From Neobacillus massiliamazoniensis (GTDB taxonomy: Bacteria > Bacillota > Bacilli > Bacillales > Cytobacillaceae), in contig NZ_CVRB01000005.1 of NCBI RefSeq assembly GCF_001048695.1, positions 124,001-188,000 of the forward strand: a stretch of DNA of 64,000 nucleotides, written 5' to 3'. Position numbers and translations under genes: made by a program. The notes beneath the pieces were generated by a model. The model was not told the origin of the DNA. It made no database searches and saw only the letters and a list, made by a program, of their open reading frames with translations. This document shows positions 1-9,196 of this stretch, piece after piece; the stretch's first letter is position 1; each line of letters starts with the position of its first letter.

Positions 1-291
1 CTTTGCCTGGCCTCTTCAGCAAAATCAATTCGTTTAGACACAAATTGAAGAAACCTTTCAACTTTCTTAATCTTATTTTGATTCTCCTAAACAAATAGTG
101 AGGTTTTAAGTACTTTTGTGATTAAATAGACTACTTTATTTTGAAATAATTTGTTCAATTTAATTAAGTTACCTTTCTACTTTAGATCATTTCATTCACT
201 AACTTATCATCCATCATATTACTCCGATAAAATAAAAATAGTGCCAACTTCTATTTATTTGAAATCGGCACTTCGTTTATTCGATATACGT
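1..291. other. Left edge, no complete gene
   Basis: No complete gene is visible. On the minus strand a frame is open from position 86 to the window edge and reads like a helical protein piece ending VSKRIDFAEEARQ, but it has no ATG and no ribosome site and begins just after a stop, so it may be a relic whose remainder lies outside the window. The rest is AT-rich. Confidence 0.25.
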
Positions 292-501
292 TTAGCGTGA
301 CGCTTTTGGCGGTTGGCATACGTCACATTTACGTTGGTTATTATTTTTAAATTTCGTAAATGTTTTCTCAAAATTGCTACCACATGCACATTTAAATAGT
401 AACTTTTGAGAAAAACCGTGGTATTCCGTCGTTAGCAACTTACTTTCCGAATTGTTCTCAACAAATTCTTTAATTTTACCGATTGTCCATCGTTTATTCA
501 T
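292..501 (-). CDS. Small zinc-ribbon-like protein
   Basis: A 69-residue protein. Two cysteine pairs, CAC near residue 38 and CDVC near residue 59, are arranged like a small zinc ribbon between basic, hydrophilic stretches. The N-terminal half (KRWTIGKIKEFVENN) resembles the short repeat found next to such ribbons in phage- and endonuclease-associated proteins, which suggests nucleic-acid binding; this is inference. A GGAGTG ribosome site lies about 7 bases before the ATG. It stands alone, and the next gene on the same strand is about 150 bp upstream. No specific family is recognised. Confidence 0.55.
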   Translation of the reverse strand: MNKRWTIGKIKEFVENNSESKLLTTEYHGFSQKLLFKCACGSNFEKTFTKFKNNNQRKCDVCQPPKASR

Positions 502-653
502 TCTCTACACTCCATATTTTATCGCTAGTCGGAGGCTTTTCTTGGCATCCGTTCGATTATGAGCAAAAGTCGTAATTATCCTAAGTTTCTAATTATAACG
601 TAAGCTGGGACACAATTAAACAGATCGTTATTTTGAATATTTTGCTATCCTTT

Positions 654-1031
654 TTAGTCCTGATTAAACCACAGTGGATCTTTGTCATCAACATCGCCAT
701 TATAATTGATTAGAATCTCATCTCCTGCTTTTATATCTGTGTAAGCATAAAAGTCAAATGTGTGATTTTTAAAATTAATCTCATAAATTGCATTAGGTTC
801 ATAAGAATGGTTAAACAACATTCCATAACCAAGAAGGATCGCAGAATGATTTATCCCATACTCAAATGCGTAATCAGCAAGGAGGGTTTGCTCAATGTAT
901 TGATGCTGGTCGTTTGGATAAGAAATGACAGGTGCTTCATGCAAAAGCTCTCCTTTTTTGATATCACATGTAGCAAATACTCCTCTATTGAATTCTCCAT
1001 CACTTAGTGGAGATGTTTTTACCTCAATCAT
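654..1031 (-). CDS. SET-domain protein (small)
   Basis: A 125-residue protein that is essentially one SET domain. The hallmarks are in order: a RGVFAT segment near residue 16, NHSYEPNA near residue 73, and GDEILINYN near residue 103 with the final tyrosine. In known SET proteins these form the S-adenosylmethionine pocket and the pseudoknot of lysine methyltransferases. Bacterial single-domain versions like this are common in Bacillus but their substrates are not established. The length fits the stand-alone bacterial form. It is monocistronic, reading away from a region of gene relics. Confidence 0.8.
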   Translation of the reverse strand: MIEVKTSPLSDGEFNRGVFATCDIKKGELLHEAPVISYPNDQHQYIEQTLLADYAFEYGINHSAILLGYGMLFNHSYEPNAIYEINFKNHTFDFYAYTDIKAGDEILINYNGDVDDKDPLWFNQD

Positions 1032-1137
1032 GTTGTTCGCCTACTCACTTTTAAAATTTTCTTTCTAACTATAACATTAATTTGAACAATGAGCTCTTTT
1101 TATTTAGAAAAGAGACTCTTCAATATATCTTTAGGAT

Positions 1138-1356
1138 ATGTACTTGCTAACTATTTCCATAACCTTTTCTTAATGTGAAACCGGAAATTCCCAGCCCTAA
1201 AAGTTATAAGACCTGCTTTTTTCAACATACTGCTAATTCGTCTTATAACAGCGGGATTTGTGTTCAACCTGCTAGCAATATTTCCGATGTAAGTTCTTCA
1301 TTTGGGTTAGCGCAATGAGAGCAAGTATATGAAAAGCAATAGCAAGTCTTGTATTG
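1138..1356 (-). pseudogene. Rrf2-family regulator relic
   Basis: The minus strand encodes two offset pieces of an Rrf2 winged-helix protein. The first reads TRLAIAFHILALIAL. After a frameshift the second reads IGNIASRLNTNPAVIRRI and then SSMLKKAGLITFRAG, the typical recognition region of the family. No start with a ribosome site and no cysteine-bearing C-terminal half is visible, so the gene is dead and truncated. Boundaries are approximate. Confidence 0.65.
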
Positions 1357-1455
1357 GTCCTTTATTTCACCACCATTGTAATAATTCTTGATACATCAAT
1401 TATTTTTATCAATGATAGAGGATTAATACAAGATAAAGTATTCGATCATTATCTA

Positions 1456-1548
1456 GCAAAAGGCATCGTCTACCCGCACCACCATCCTCGGTTTGCAATC
1501 GATGAAGATGCCTTAGCAATCGGGGTCGAAGTTTTCTCCATACGGTAA
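1456..1548 (+). pseudogene. M20 amidohydrolase C-terminal relic
   Basis: The last 30 codons of a reading frame match the extreme C terminus of M20-type N-acyl-amino-acid amidohydrolases: a VYPHHHPRFAIDEDALAIG stretch with the metal/substrate-associated histidines, ending in a stop. The preceding sequence of the same frame is unrelated, so only the 3' end of the gene survives. A terminator-like hairpin follows it. Confidence 0.6.
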
Positions 1549-1583
1549 TTATTTATTGTGATAACAGACGGAACACAAAAAGC

Positions 1584-1628
1584 AGGATTCCCAACCTCTT
1601 TATCCACTGGTTATGAATCCTTTTTTTG
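1584..1628 (+). terminator. Terminator after amidohydrolase relic
   Basis: AGGATTC at 1584-1590 pairs with GAATCCT at 1615-1621 and is followed by a run of T. The loop is long (24 nt). It follows the M20 relic in the direction expected for its original terminator. Confidence 0.45.
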
Positions 1629-1774
1629 CAAATCCTCATTGCTTTATAACCAACCTGCCCTTAATTTTCAAATATTAATTCGAACATAACGGCTTCAAAC
1701 AAGACATAAATCCCATTCTTTGGCGGTTCTTTTTTATCAAAAGGAAATTAATTCAGTTTTTTAAATGGTGAAAC

Positions 1775-2578
1775 TTATTGTAATTTTGATGTACCATCTG
1801 TATAGTTTATGATCACGCCTTGTTCTACATTGAAAATATATACATTAAACTCTAATTGATTATCTTCAATACTTTTTGCTTGCATATGAACCCCACGGAC
1901 AACTAGCTCGTTCCCCTTAAAAATTGGCTCAACTTGGTATCTTACGTGATTTCCAGTTGTTTTTAGATAAGTTGCTACTTTGTCTTCATAGTACAGCATA
2001 CCAGGGTCGTTAAAACTTCTTGTTCCTGTCATTAAATTTTTAAGATTATTATTTTCTCCAGTAAATTGATAACCTATCAGATGACAACGATTATACAACC
2101 ATTCACGATGTCCATTAACGGTTATTTGTTTGTTTTTCCAACCAGTAGGGTTTACATTAAGACGTTCACGCTTTGCTGTTGGCATCATGGATTTAGATAA
2201 CATAGCATTAGCAACACCAACACGATTATACTGGTCTAGATTTGAAAATGTTTGCCAGTTCCCCTTACTCAAGCTTAAATCTTCTTTAGAAAAAGTGGTA
2301 TGGTTATTATTAATCGTTACCGCCTGATTTTTTCCATCATAGGTTAAATTAGCTAATTCCTGGTCATTAACCGTATTAATTTGTTGATTCGGAGCTGCTG
2401 TTGTTTCTGTAGCTGCTTTTGTGTTCGGATTTTCTTTTGTTGTTACTACTGCCTTTTCATTTGAAATAGAATTTGATGAAGTGTTATTTTTGGATTCCAT
2501 ATTTGCATTGCTGCATCCAGCAAGAACACTTAAAATGAGTACCACTAAAATAGAAAACTGTTTCATTGTTTTATTCAT
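1775..2578 (-). CDS. Lipoprotein DNA/RNA non-specific endonuclease
   Basis: A 267-residue predicted secreted nuclease. The N terminus has a lipoprotein signal (hydrophobic ILVVLILSVLAGC, lipobox cysteine at residue 22), so it should be anchored on the outer face of the membrane. A Ser/Asn/Thr-rich linker to about residue 70 is followed by a nuclease domain of the Endonuclea_NS_2 type, seen in NRCHLIGYQFTGEN and NLMTGTRSFN around residues 163-190. The histidine in NRCH is the expected general base, and the downstream Asn ligands to the metal fit the DNA-entry nuclease family. Known relatives take part in DNA uptake or nutrient scavenging. It is monocistronic. Confidence 0.8.
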   Translation of the reverse strand: MNKTMKQFSILVVLILSVLAGCSNANMESKNNTSSNSISNEKAVVTTKENPNTKAATETTAAPNQQINTVNDQELANLTYDGKNQAVTINNNHTTFSKEDLSLSKGNWQTFSNLDQYNRVGVANAMLSKSMMPTAKRERLNVNPTGWKNKQITVNGHREWLYNRCHLIGYQFTGENNNLKNLMTGTRSFNDPGMLYYEDKVATYLKTTGNHVRYQVEPIFKGNELVVRGVHMQAKSIEDNQLEFNVYIFNVEQGVIINYTDGTSKLQ

Positions 2579-2718
2579 CTAAACCTCTCCCCCGTAATAA
2601 TATTACACCTGTATAATCTTACCTCATTTTTAAAATTAACGTAAAAAATGAACATTAAATTAGCAACCAAAATTCTACAAAAATTACACTGTATTATAGC
2701 CATTTCAAAACAGCTTAA

Positions 2719-4947
2719 CTAAATCTGTTTTAACAAATATTCGCACACTTTACTCGAACTAAGTCTAGCCGCTACATAAGGTGGCTGGACTCCTCTTGCG
2801 CCTTCGAGCGGAAGCCCGAGCCACAAAACTTTCTCGTCAATGATGACAAACGGAAACGGAAAGTTCTCGCCCAGCCAGACATCGCATTTGCTCCACTTTT
2901 GATTAGAAATAATGGTTAATTTTATTTGTTTTTCTCTGCTTAGTAACTGCTTCTTCCATTCTTCAGAAACGACAGTTCCCTCCGGCAAGGAGATGGTAAT
3001 CGATGACTTTGCCGATCTCAGGTCCTCAAAAACAGCTTCCAATTTTCGAGCATGAATCCATCTTAATTTTGGGTGTTGGTTTCGAATCCATGAACCAATT
3101 TCTTTTGTTGTGACCGCTTGTTTGTTACGGACCTGATGGTCAACAAGTTGCCGCAGCGTTTTCCTTAGATAAATGTGCTTTTCGATAAAATTTCTATTGC
3201 TGACGTGAAGAAATTTTCCTTTCGTTCTCGTAATGGCTACGTTAATTAGACGTTCACTGTCCTTGCCGGTTAGTAGCATACCAGCCCGATCTTGCGGGGC
3301 ACTATCAACTGTATCAAATATCATCACATCCCGTTCACTCCCCTGGAATCGGTGGACAGTGGCCGCAATAATATCCGCTTGGCTACGCTCTTTCTCATAT
3401 ATTTCTTCAAAAAGCAGCTCCATAAGATTCGCCTGGGCACGATATGGTGTCACATACCCGATCGATTTAGCTCCATTTAAGGTTGCTTCATGAATCAATT
3501 GAAAAGACAGCAACAGCTGCCATAGGTTGAATCTGGAATTGGTTGTTTTATCACTAATACAATGCAAGCCCGTGAAACTCGTATCCAAAAGCACAGCAGC
3601 ATGCTCTTTAAAAGGAGCTTGGCTTGTAATCCTATTTCTGCTTTTATAGACACTTTCGTGATCTCCAACCAGAGAATGATAGATGTACCGATTGGTAAAA
3701 GCAGAAATATCAGGGTGCATCCTCCGCTGTTCTTTTAATAAAAAAAGCTGAGGATGAAGCTTCCCTTCATTCAACCATTCCACTACCCTAGCCTTATGGA
3801 ACACATCCTCTTTCAGCCATTTGGCCACAAGCGGGTCCCGGCTTGAAGCAATCGGAGGTAATTGCTTGAAGTCACCGCAAATAATGACTCGCTTTCCCAA
3901 GGCTGCAGCAAAAGCTGCCTGTGGTACATAGGCCATACTTGCTTCATCGAGGATGACGACGTCATAATCCGGTTCATAAACAGCACTGTCACTAGCAGCC
4001 TTTGCCAGCGTTGTGCCGACAATGAACGCATCTTTTACTAATTGAACTTCTTTCTTTCGGACTTTTTCCAATAGCCTGGCAATCTGTGTTTCTAGTTCCA
4101 GCAGATGATCCGAATCTCGTTTACTAAAAGAATCGACCAAGTCTTGCTTTAAGTGGCGCCTTTCTTCAACTAGTCTCTCTCTTTCCTGTGCAAGGACCGG
4201 GTCATGCTTTTCAATGAGCAGATTGGTGGTAATTTCGTGATGGGCTGATAGAGTTTCCCCGATGTTCCCTCCGTAGCGGAGCACATCCCCTTCACGGAAT
4301 CTTTTTTTCTTTTTAATAAAATTAGTCAGTTCACCCATCAATACATCGACAGCTTGATTGCTATGCGACAAGATCAACACTTTTTTCTTCTGAAAATATT
4401 TGTTAGCTGCTGTTCTGGCCAACGTGTATGTTTTCCCGGTACCCGGCGGCCCCCAGACGAAAGTGGCTGGATTGTATTTTGACCGTAAAATCAATTCATG
4501 GACATTACTCTTGATCTTTGCCACAGGATGTTTGGATTCCATGGAAGGATTCATCAATCTCTTCACTCTCAGCCGCTTTTGTTTGCTTTTTTTGATTTCA
4601 TCCAAGCGCTCTATTAATTGTTCAAGCAGTTCCCAAGGGTCATGCAGCAGATATGCATCCGGGATAAGGTCACCAAAGTTTTGTTCTAATGCAAGAATGA
4701 TTCCCCTGCCCTCAGAGGAAAGCACCTTCCCACTACTTTTCATCGTTCCCCATTCCATTTTTATGGAAGAATTAACTGGTATCCTTAATGAGATGGCTGT
4801 ATCAAAATAGTAGCTAAAGAGGCCGTCGTTTGATAACAGCCTTCCATTTGTTACAGAATAGCGGCTTCCGCCAAACTTTTTTAAGTGATTAATTTCTTGT
4901 TGCAGTGCTTGCTGCCATTCTTTGATATACATCTTGGTTGTTGTCAT
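2719..4947 (-). CDS. Upf1-like SF1 helicase with C-terminal extension
   Basis: An SF1 AAA+ DNA/RNA helicase of about 742 residues. The frame is open to 5028, but the ATG at 4947 has an AAGGGG ribosome site six bases upstream, so I start there. It shows Walker A GPPGTGKTYT, Walker B VVILDEAS, motif III GDFKQLPP, and C-terminal HRFQGSERDVMIFD and NVAITRTKGK, the standard order of AAA_11/AAA_12 (IGHMBP2/Upf1-like) proteins. The last 130 residues look like a degenerate phospholipase-D-like domain, as in related Bacillus proteins (inference). It should unwind nucleic acid in the cytoplasm; its specific role is unknown. It reads away from the DUF4317 gene beyond a terminator. Confidence 0.8.
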   Translation of the reverse strand: MTTTKMYIKEWQQALQQEINHLKKFGGSRYSVTNGRLLSNDGLFSYYFDTAISLRIPVNSSIKMEWGTMKSSGKVLSSEGRGIILALEQNFGDLIPDAYLLHDPWELLEQLIERLDEIKKSKQKRLRVKRLMNPSMESKHPVAKIKSNVHELILRSKYNPATFVWGPPGTGKTYTLARTAANKYFQKKKVLILSHSNQAVDVLMGELTNFIKKKKRFREGDVLRYGGNIGETLSAHHEITTNLLIEKHDPVLAQERERLVEERRHLKQDLVDSFSKRDSDHLLELETQIARLLEKVRKKEVQLVKDAFIVGTTLAKAASDSAVYEPDYDVVILDEASMAYVPQAAFAAALGKRVIICGDFKQLPPIASSRDPLVAKWLKEDVFHKARVVEWLNEGKLHPQLFLLKEQRRMHPDISAFTNRYIYHSLVGDHESVYKSRNRITSQAPFKEHAAVLLDTSFTGLHCISDKTTNSRFNLWQLLLSFQLIHEATLNGAKSIGYVTPYRAQANLMELLFEEIYEKERSQADIIAATVHRFQGSERDVMIFDTVDSAPQDRAGMLLTGKDSERLINVAITRTKGKFLHVSNRNFIEKHIYLRKTLRQLVDHQVRNKQAVTTKEIGSWIRNQHPKLRWIHARKLEAVFEDLRSAKSSITISLPEGTVVSEEWKKQLLSREKQIKLTIISNQKWSKCDVWLGENFPFPFVIIDEKVLWLGLPLEGARGVQPPYVAARLSSSKVCEYLLKQI

Positions 4948-5084
4948 TTTCTTCCCCTTGTTATTTCCTACTTGTAAGATTGTTTCAAAGTTGGCCCAGT
5001 TAAGTGTGTACCGTACTGAAGGTTGCAATGGATACCGATATATGTAACCTTAAATGACCTTTAACACAGCCATTATTTAAGGAA

Positions 5085-5117
5085 AAATAATAGGGGACGA
5101 TCAATATCTCGTCCCCT
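5085..5117 (-). terminator. Terminator of the DUF4317 transcript
   Basis: A perfect 9-bp stem, AGGGGACGA (5092-5100) with TCGTCCCCT (5109-5117), is followed on the minus strand by ATTATTTTT. It lies just after the DUF4317 stop codon. Confidence 0.8.
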
Positions 5118-5134
5118 TCTGAAACACCAAATCA

Positions 5135-6295
5135 TTAAAGTGTCTCTTCTCCTAACCGAAATCCTTCCACGACCACCTCTTCATCGACCTCTAGCAACAG
5201 GCACCGTTTTCCTTGGTACGTAATGTATTTTACATACTTCAGGTCTTTCGGATCGATGGATACATTGGCCACCTTCGTCTCGATTTTTATCGTTTTCGGA
5301 ACTAAACTGCTGGCTTTGAATTCATGTTTTTCATCAACCATGATGGATTTAAAGGCATGTTCCACTTTGGCCGTCTCGACATTTTCGACGCCGCTTACCG
5401 TTAAAATGCGTTCGATATCCCGAGAATCCAACGTTGGAATCTCACTTTCTTCATTTTCTTTATTCTCTTGCACCAGCTTATCAATTTCCTCATAAACATT
5501 GGAAATGACCCGAGAATCCACTTCGTCTCCTATCACTTCTTTTAAGATGAAATCGAAGCAGTCTTTATCTTCCTGGGCAGTTATGATCTCTTCACAATTA
5601 AGAACTTCCTCAATGAATCTTACATCCGGTTGATTCGCTTTTCCTGCACAATAGAGAATACGGTTCACGTCTGCAGCATTGTCATTAAAAGCCGGGAAAA
5701 GGAAGCCTGATAATGGAGAGTCTAGATTAATGATAGGATCAAAGACGTTATACGGTTTGAATTCTTTCTCAACGTAGTCAAACATCAAGGATTTTTTCGG
5801 CAAATCGGTTTTATTGAGACTGCAAAGGACAAACTGATTAGAATAGACCTCGTCATCCCCACCTTCTTCTGATTCCTGATCCCGTTTCCGGGTCGGTTTT
5901 CGATTTTCACCCCGGATAAAGGTCGCCACCGTATCAAATTCATAAACCGTGTGAGCAAACATTTTCGTGACGATTTCGAGCATATATTCTTTCCAATCTT
6001 CCGTTGCATCTTGTTGTAATCCTTCGAAAAGGAACATTTGAGTGCTGTCTTCCACATCCCGCATGAATTTCAGTTCAAACAGTTTCGTGTCGAGATGACC
6101 TGTTAAAACCTTTTTAAAGTTTGCCAAAAACAATTCTTGCGTTTCCTGCTCTAACATTTGAAATGGCTGACTGACATGATGGTAAATCTCACCTGATTCT
6201 TTTTGAACATACACATTAAAGATTTCCCGAATTTGCATACGATTGCTATTTAATTTAAATTCCTTACGGATATTTGCGATATCTTTTTTATTCAT
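5135..6295 (-). CDS. DUF4317 family protein
   Basis: A 386-residue cytoplasmic protein of the DUF4317 family, recognised from the conserved start MNKKDIANIRKEFKLN and the blocks IREIFNVYVQKESGEIYHH, KVLTGHLDTKLFELKF and ILYCAGKANQPD. No catalytic motif is evident and its function is not established. The frame can extend to a TTG at 6304, but GGGAG abuts that codon with no spacing, while it lies 9 bases before the ATG at 6295, so the ATG is preferred. It lies about 150 bp after the phage-type helicase gene and ends in a strong terminator. It may share that transcript or have its own promoter (a TATAAT sits just upstream). Confidence 0.8.
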   Translation of the reverse strand: MNKKDIANIRKEFKLNSNRMQIREIFNVYVQKESGEIYHHVSQPFQMLEQETQELFLANFKKVLTGHLDTKLFELKFMRDVEDSTQMFLFEGLQQDATEDWKEYMLEIVTKMFAHTVYEFDTVATFIRGENRKPTRKRDQESEEGGDDEVYSNQFVLCSLNKTDLPKKSLMFDYVEKEFKPYNVFDPIINLDSPLSGFLFPAFNDNAADVNRILYCAGKANQPDVRFIEEVLNCEEIITAQEDKDCFDFILKEVIGDEVDSRVISNVYEEIDKLVQENKENEESEIPTLDSRDIERILTVSGVENVETAKVEHAFKSIMVDEKHEFKASSLVPKTIKIETKVANVSIDPKDLKYVKYITYQGKRCLLLEVDEEVVVEGFRLGEETL

Positions 6296-6442
6296 ATCTC
6301 TCAACTCCCAATCCTGATTATACTGTTCAGATAAAAAAATAGTAATACTTGATATTTTTTAAATTTTAATGGCGGGTAGAATGAGAGTTCGCATTAAATT
6401 TTATTTGGCTAAAAAAGAATACAATTGAAGGAGGCTTGAGTT

Positions 6443-7744
6443 TTAACCTTTCAAGTTAAAAAACCGCCCATATTGTTTGTTATATCCAAGTTCTACTGTA
6501 CCGGTTGGGCCGTTGCGATGTTTAGCGAGGATGACCTCAATTTGATCTTTGTGTTGGGAGTCTTTCGTGTAGTAATCGTCTCGATAGAGAAAAGCAATGA
6601 GGTCGGCATCTTGTTCGATTTGCCCGCTTTCTCTTAAATCAGAGAGGATTGGATGCTTGTCCTGACGGCTTTCGACACCCCGGCTTAGCTGAGACAGCGC
6701 GATGACCACGACGTTTAGTTCTCGCGCCATCGTTTTTAACGCCCGGCTAATTTCACTAATCTCGGCCTGGCGGAATTGCTTATTCTTGGAATGCCCTTCA
6801 ATCAATTGTAGATAATCGATCACCACCAACATCCTTTTCTGCGTGCCGTACTCCCTCCGTGCCTTGCGAACCTTTGACCAAATATAGGGAATATCCATTC
6901 CGGCGCGATCAAAGATATGCAGATTCACCTTGGATAGCCAGCCAATCGTCTCGGAAAATTTTTGCCAGTCTTCTTCTTGAAAATCCCTTTTTGGATTTTT
7001 CATTTTGAGGCTGTCAATGTGTCCGGTAAAACCTGCAATCCGTTTCAACAGCTGTTTTTTTGACATTTCGAGCGAAAAGATTAAGCTGATATCTTTCATA
7101 GCAGCTTGGAGAGCTAGATTTAGGGCAAAGGCTGTTTTCCCCATGCTGGGGCGAGCACCGATGATCACAAGATCTGATTCTTGAAAACCCCCTGTCAGTC
7201 TGTCCAAGTGGGAGAAACCAGAAGAAATTCCGACTAGATCGCCATGGTCTTTCTCGCAATCTAGGAATAAATCGACGAGTATCGGAGTAATGTCCCCGGT
7301 ATCCTTATCCGTTTGCTCACCCTCAATGTTCATCAAGTCTTGAATGGCAGTATTTAGTGTTTTACTGATTTCATGTTCCCCTGCCTGCTCAATGATTCTT
7401 TTCGCAATCTGAATAGCTTTCCGTTTTTGATCGTATTCTTTGACTAATTGTACATAAAAATGAAAGTTGGCCGTCGTGGGAACACTGCTTGCCAAATCGG
7501 TAATATAGCTAACTCCTCCGATTCCCACTAGATGGTCTGGCCCCAGCTCTTCGACAACCGAAATCACATCAATCGGCTTTCCCTTAACATCAAGGCTGCG
7601 GATGGCCGAATAAAGCAGCCTTAGTTTCGATGAGTACAGTTGATCCGGCTTGATCGTACATTCTTTCACCAAATCTTCATCTAGAAAGAAGGCCCCTACG
7701 AATGCTTCTTCAGCTTCCTGATTATAAGGCTCAAATCTGTTCAT
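6443..7744 (-). CDS. Phage-type replicative DNA helicase (DnaB family)
   Basis: A 433-residue hexameric helicase. The N-terminal DnaB domain covers residues 1-110 (EAEEAFVGAFFLDEDL). The RecA-like domain has Walker A GARPSMGKT at residues 196-204, Walker B LVVIDYLQLI near 306, and the DnaB motif QIEQDADLIAFLYRDDYY near residue 385. It should unwind DNA at the replication fork. Its start overlaps the upstream loader gene by 14 bp with a GAGGGGG ribosome site inside that gene, giving an organiser-loader-helicase operon like SPP1 genes 38-39-40. It is probably a second, phage-derived paralogue of the chromosomal helicase rather than dnaC itself (inference from context). Confidence 0.9.
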   Translation of the reverse strand: MNRFEPYNQEAEEAFVGAFFLDEDLVKECTIKPDQLYSSKLRLLYSAIRSLDVKGKPIDVISVVEELGPDHLVGIGGVSYITDLASSVPTTANFHFYVQLVKEYDQKRKAIQIAKRIIEQAGEHEISKTLNTAIQDLMNIEGEQTDKDTGDITPILVDLFLDCEKDHGDLVGISSGFSHLDRLTGGFQESDLVIIGARPSMGKTAFALNLALQAAMKDISLIFSLEMSKKQLLKRIAGFTGHIDSLKMKNPKRDFQEEDWQKFSETIGWLSKVNLHIFDRAGMDIPYIWSKVRKARREYGTQKRMLVVIDYLQLIEGHSKNKQFRQAEISEISRALKTMARELNVVVIALSQLSRGVESRQDKHPILSDLRESGQIEQDADLIAFLYRDDYYTKDSQHKDQIEVILAKHRNGPTGTVELGYNKQYGRFFNLKG

Positions 7745-8081
7745 TTGCTTGCCCCCTCTTAATCCCCAAAATCGCTCTCATTTTTGCTAAATTGTGTTGA
7801 ACCACTTCTTCGCTTGCTGGGACGTAGTTTCTGATTAGAAGGATTTTTGTCTCTTCCGCATTGGGAATAGTCCTTGAACCTTCTTGTTTATGGACCAGGT
7901 CATACAAACACGGGGGATTACATGACTTTGCTACATAGGAAAACAAGTTTTTCTGGACTTCATCGAACGAATACCTTTTTAGCACCTCATGCCATAAGTC
8001 TACCTTCTCTTGGTCAAAGGCAAACTGGTCATAAAAAGCGGCAATTTTCTTTAATATTTTGAACGTCTCTTGTTTAATCAT
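7731..8081 (-). CDS. G39P-like replicative helicase loader
   Basis: A 116-residue acidic/helical protein. Its N-terminal two thirds (QETFKILKKIAAFYDQF, KVDLWHEVLKRYSFDEVQ, CNPPCLYDLV) match the 'loader and inhibitor of phage G40P' family. In phage SPP1, G39P binds the DnaB-type helicase and delivers it to the origin-bound replisome organiser. It overlaps the upstream gene by 8 bp and the helicase gene by 14 bp, so the three are probably translated as a coupled set. The ribosome site GAGGAGG lies 12 bases before the ATG, a slightly long spacing. Confidence 0.75.
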   Translation of the reverse strand: MIKQETFKILKKIAAFYDQFAFDQEKVDLWHEVLKRYSFDEVQKNLFSYVAKSCNPPCLYDLVHKQEGSRTIPNAEETKILLIRNYVPASEEVVQHNLAKMRAILGIKRGQANEQI

Positions 8082-8814
8082 CTAAGTTAAAATCCTCCTC
8101 GCGATAGATTTTGTTAGAGGATTTCTGATTCAAATACGATTCAAATTTGTTTCCAAATAACGTTTCTGGTCTAAGGTATTTACTCATCTGGGGATGGTTT
8201 AGCCATTCGGTCGCTTTTAAATCAATCACTTTTTTAAAATCTTCAAGGGTAAAGCCTTCTCGGAATCTCGCCCTAATTTTTTCCTGGGTCGTGTGTGTAC
8301 TTGGTTTGTAGCTTGAATTTGTATTTTCATTGAGGTAGTTAATGATCTCGACTGTAGGGATTTTTTGCTCTGACTTGCTCTCTGAAGGATGATCGGGTAT
8401 GGTTTCGGCTAAGCTCGTATCATCCTCCCCTTCGCTTTCTGAAAAAATAGAAAGATCATCTTGAGGGTTAGTCAGTTCATCGTTCCGGTCTTCTAATGCT
8501 TCCACTCTTTCGTAATCAATCGTGTACCACTTTGTTTTGTCCATTTTGGAATAATTCCAGTTCCCTGTGATGATGAGACCTTGATCCTCGAGAGAGTGAA
8601 TCGTCCGTTTGATTGTGCTTTCTGACCAGAATGGAAACTGCAGCTGCCATGCCTTGTATGTATTGTAAATCCATTTTCTGCCCTCAATTAAATGAGTACT
8701 GGATTTAACCCAATAATGAATCTGCTGCAGCACGAGCGCCTCGTTCAAGCCAATCTTCACTGCCAATGCCGGAATTACCATTAGTGGTTTTTCACCAATC
8801 AATAAATTACTCAT
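8074..8814 (-). CDS. Phage replisome organiser (Phg_2220_C)
   Basis: A 246-residue DNA-binding initiator. The frame is open to 8844, but a GGGAGG ribosome site 7 bases before the ATG at 8814 fixes that start (MSNLLIGEKPLMV). The N-terminal half is a winged helix (NEALVLQQIHYWVKSS, FPFWSESTIKRTIHSLEDQG), and the acidic middle is a linker. The C-terminal 80 residues (IINYLNENTNSSYKPS, RFREGFTLEDFKKVID, YLRPETLFGNKFESYL) are the conserved phage Phg_2220_C domain. In phages such proteins bind the origin and recruit helicase through the loader. It is first gene of the coupled trio. Confidence 0.85.
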   Translation of the reverse strand: MSNLLIGEKPLMVIPALAVKIGLNEALVLQQIHYWVKSSTHLIEGRKWIYNTYKAWQLQFPFWSESTIKRTIHSLEDQGLIITGNWNYSKMDKTKWYTIDYERVEALEDRNDELTNPQDDLSIFSESEGEDDTSLAETIPDHPSESKSEQKIPTVEIINYLNENTNSSYKPSTHTTQEKIRARFREGFTLEDFKKVIDLKATEWLNHPQMSKYLRPETLFGNKFESYLNQKSSNKIYREEDFNLDD

Positions 8815-8959
8815 CACTATTCCTCCCTTTTTGGTTCGAGCCATTCATCTTTGCCAGCTGGAGACCGGCTTATTGAACTGCTCAATTACCTTCACCCTTT
8901 ATATAGGAAAAAATGACCCCAAAAGGACATGGTGGCGGAAAATATTTTTAAAAATAAGG

Positions 8960-9013
8960 AAAAGACTGACATAGAATGTTCATAAATAAACAATCATGTA
9001 GTCAGTCTTTTTT
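8960..9013. terminator. Bidirectional hairpin
   Basis: AAAAGACTGAC (8960-8970) pairs perfectly with GTCAGTCTTTT (9001-9011) across a 30-nt loop, with T runs available in both directions. It separates the replication module from the relic at 9.2-9.5 kb. The rest of 8815-9196 shows no gene. Confidence 0.55.
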
Positions 9014-9196
9014 ATGATTTTTTCTATTTTTTAAAAAGGAACGACATAGATCTTTTTCTTTGTAGTAATCTCTGTAGTAATCTATGGTATTGCTCTGTTC
9101 ATGCTAATTTCATCCACGTTTCAGTCTAAAATTATCGAGGGGTCATCTTGAGCAAAAGACTGCTCAGACACTTTTTCATTTTCACCAATTCTCCAT

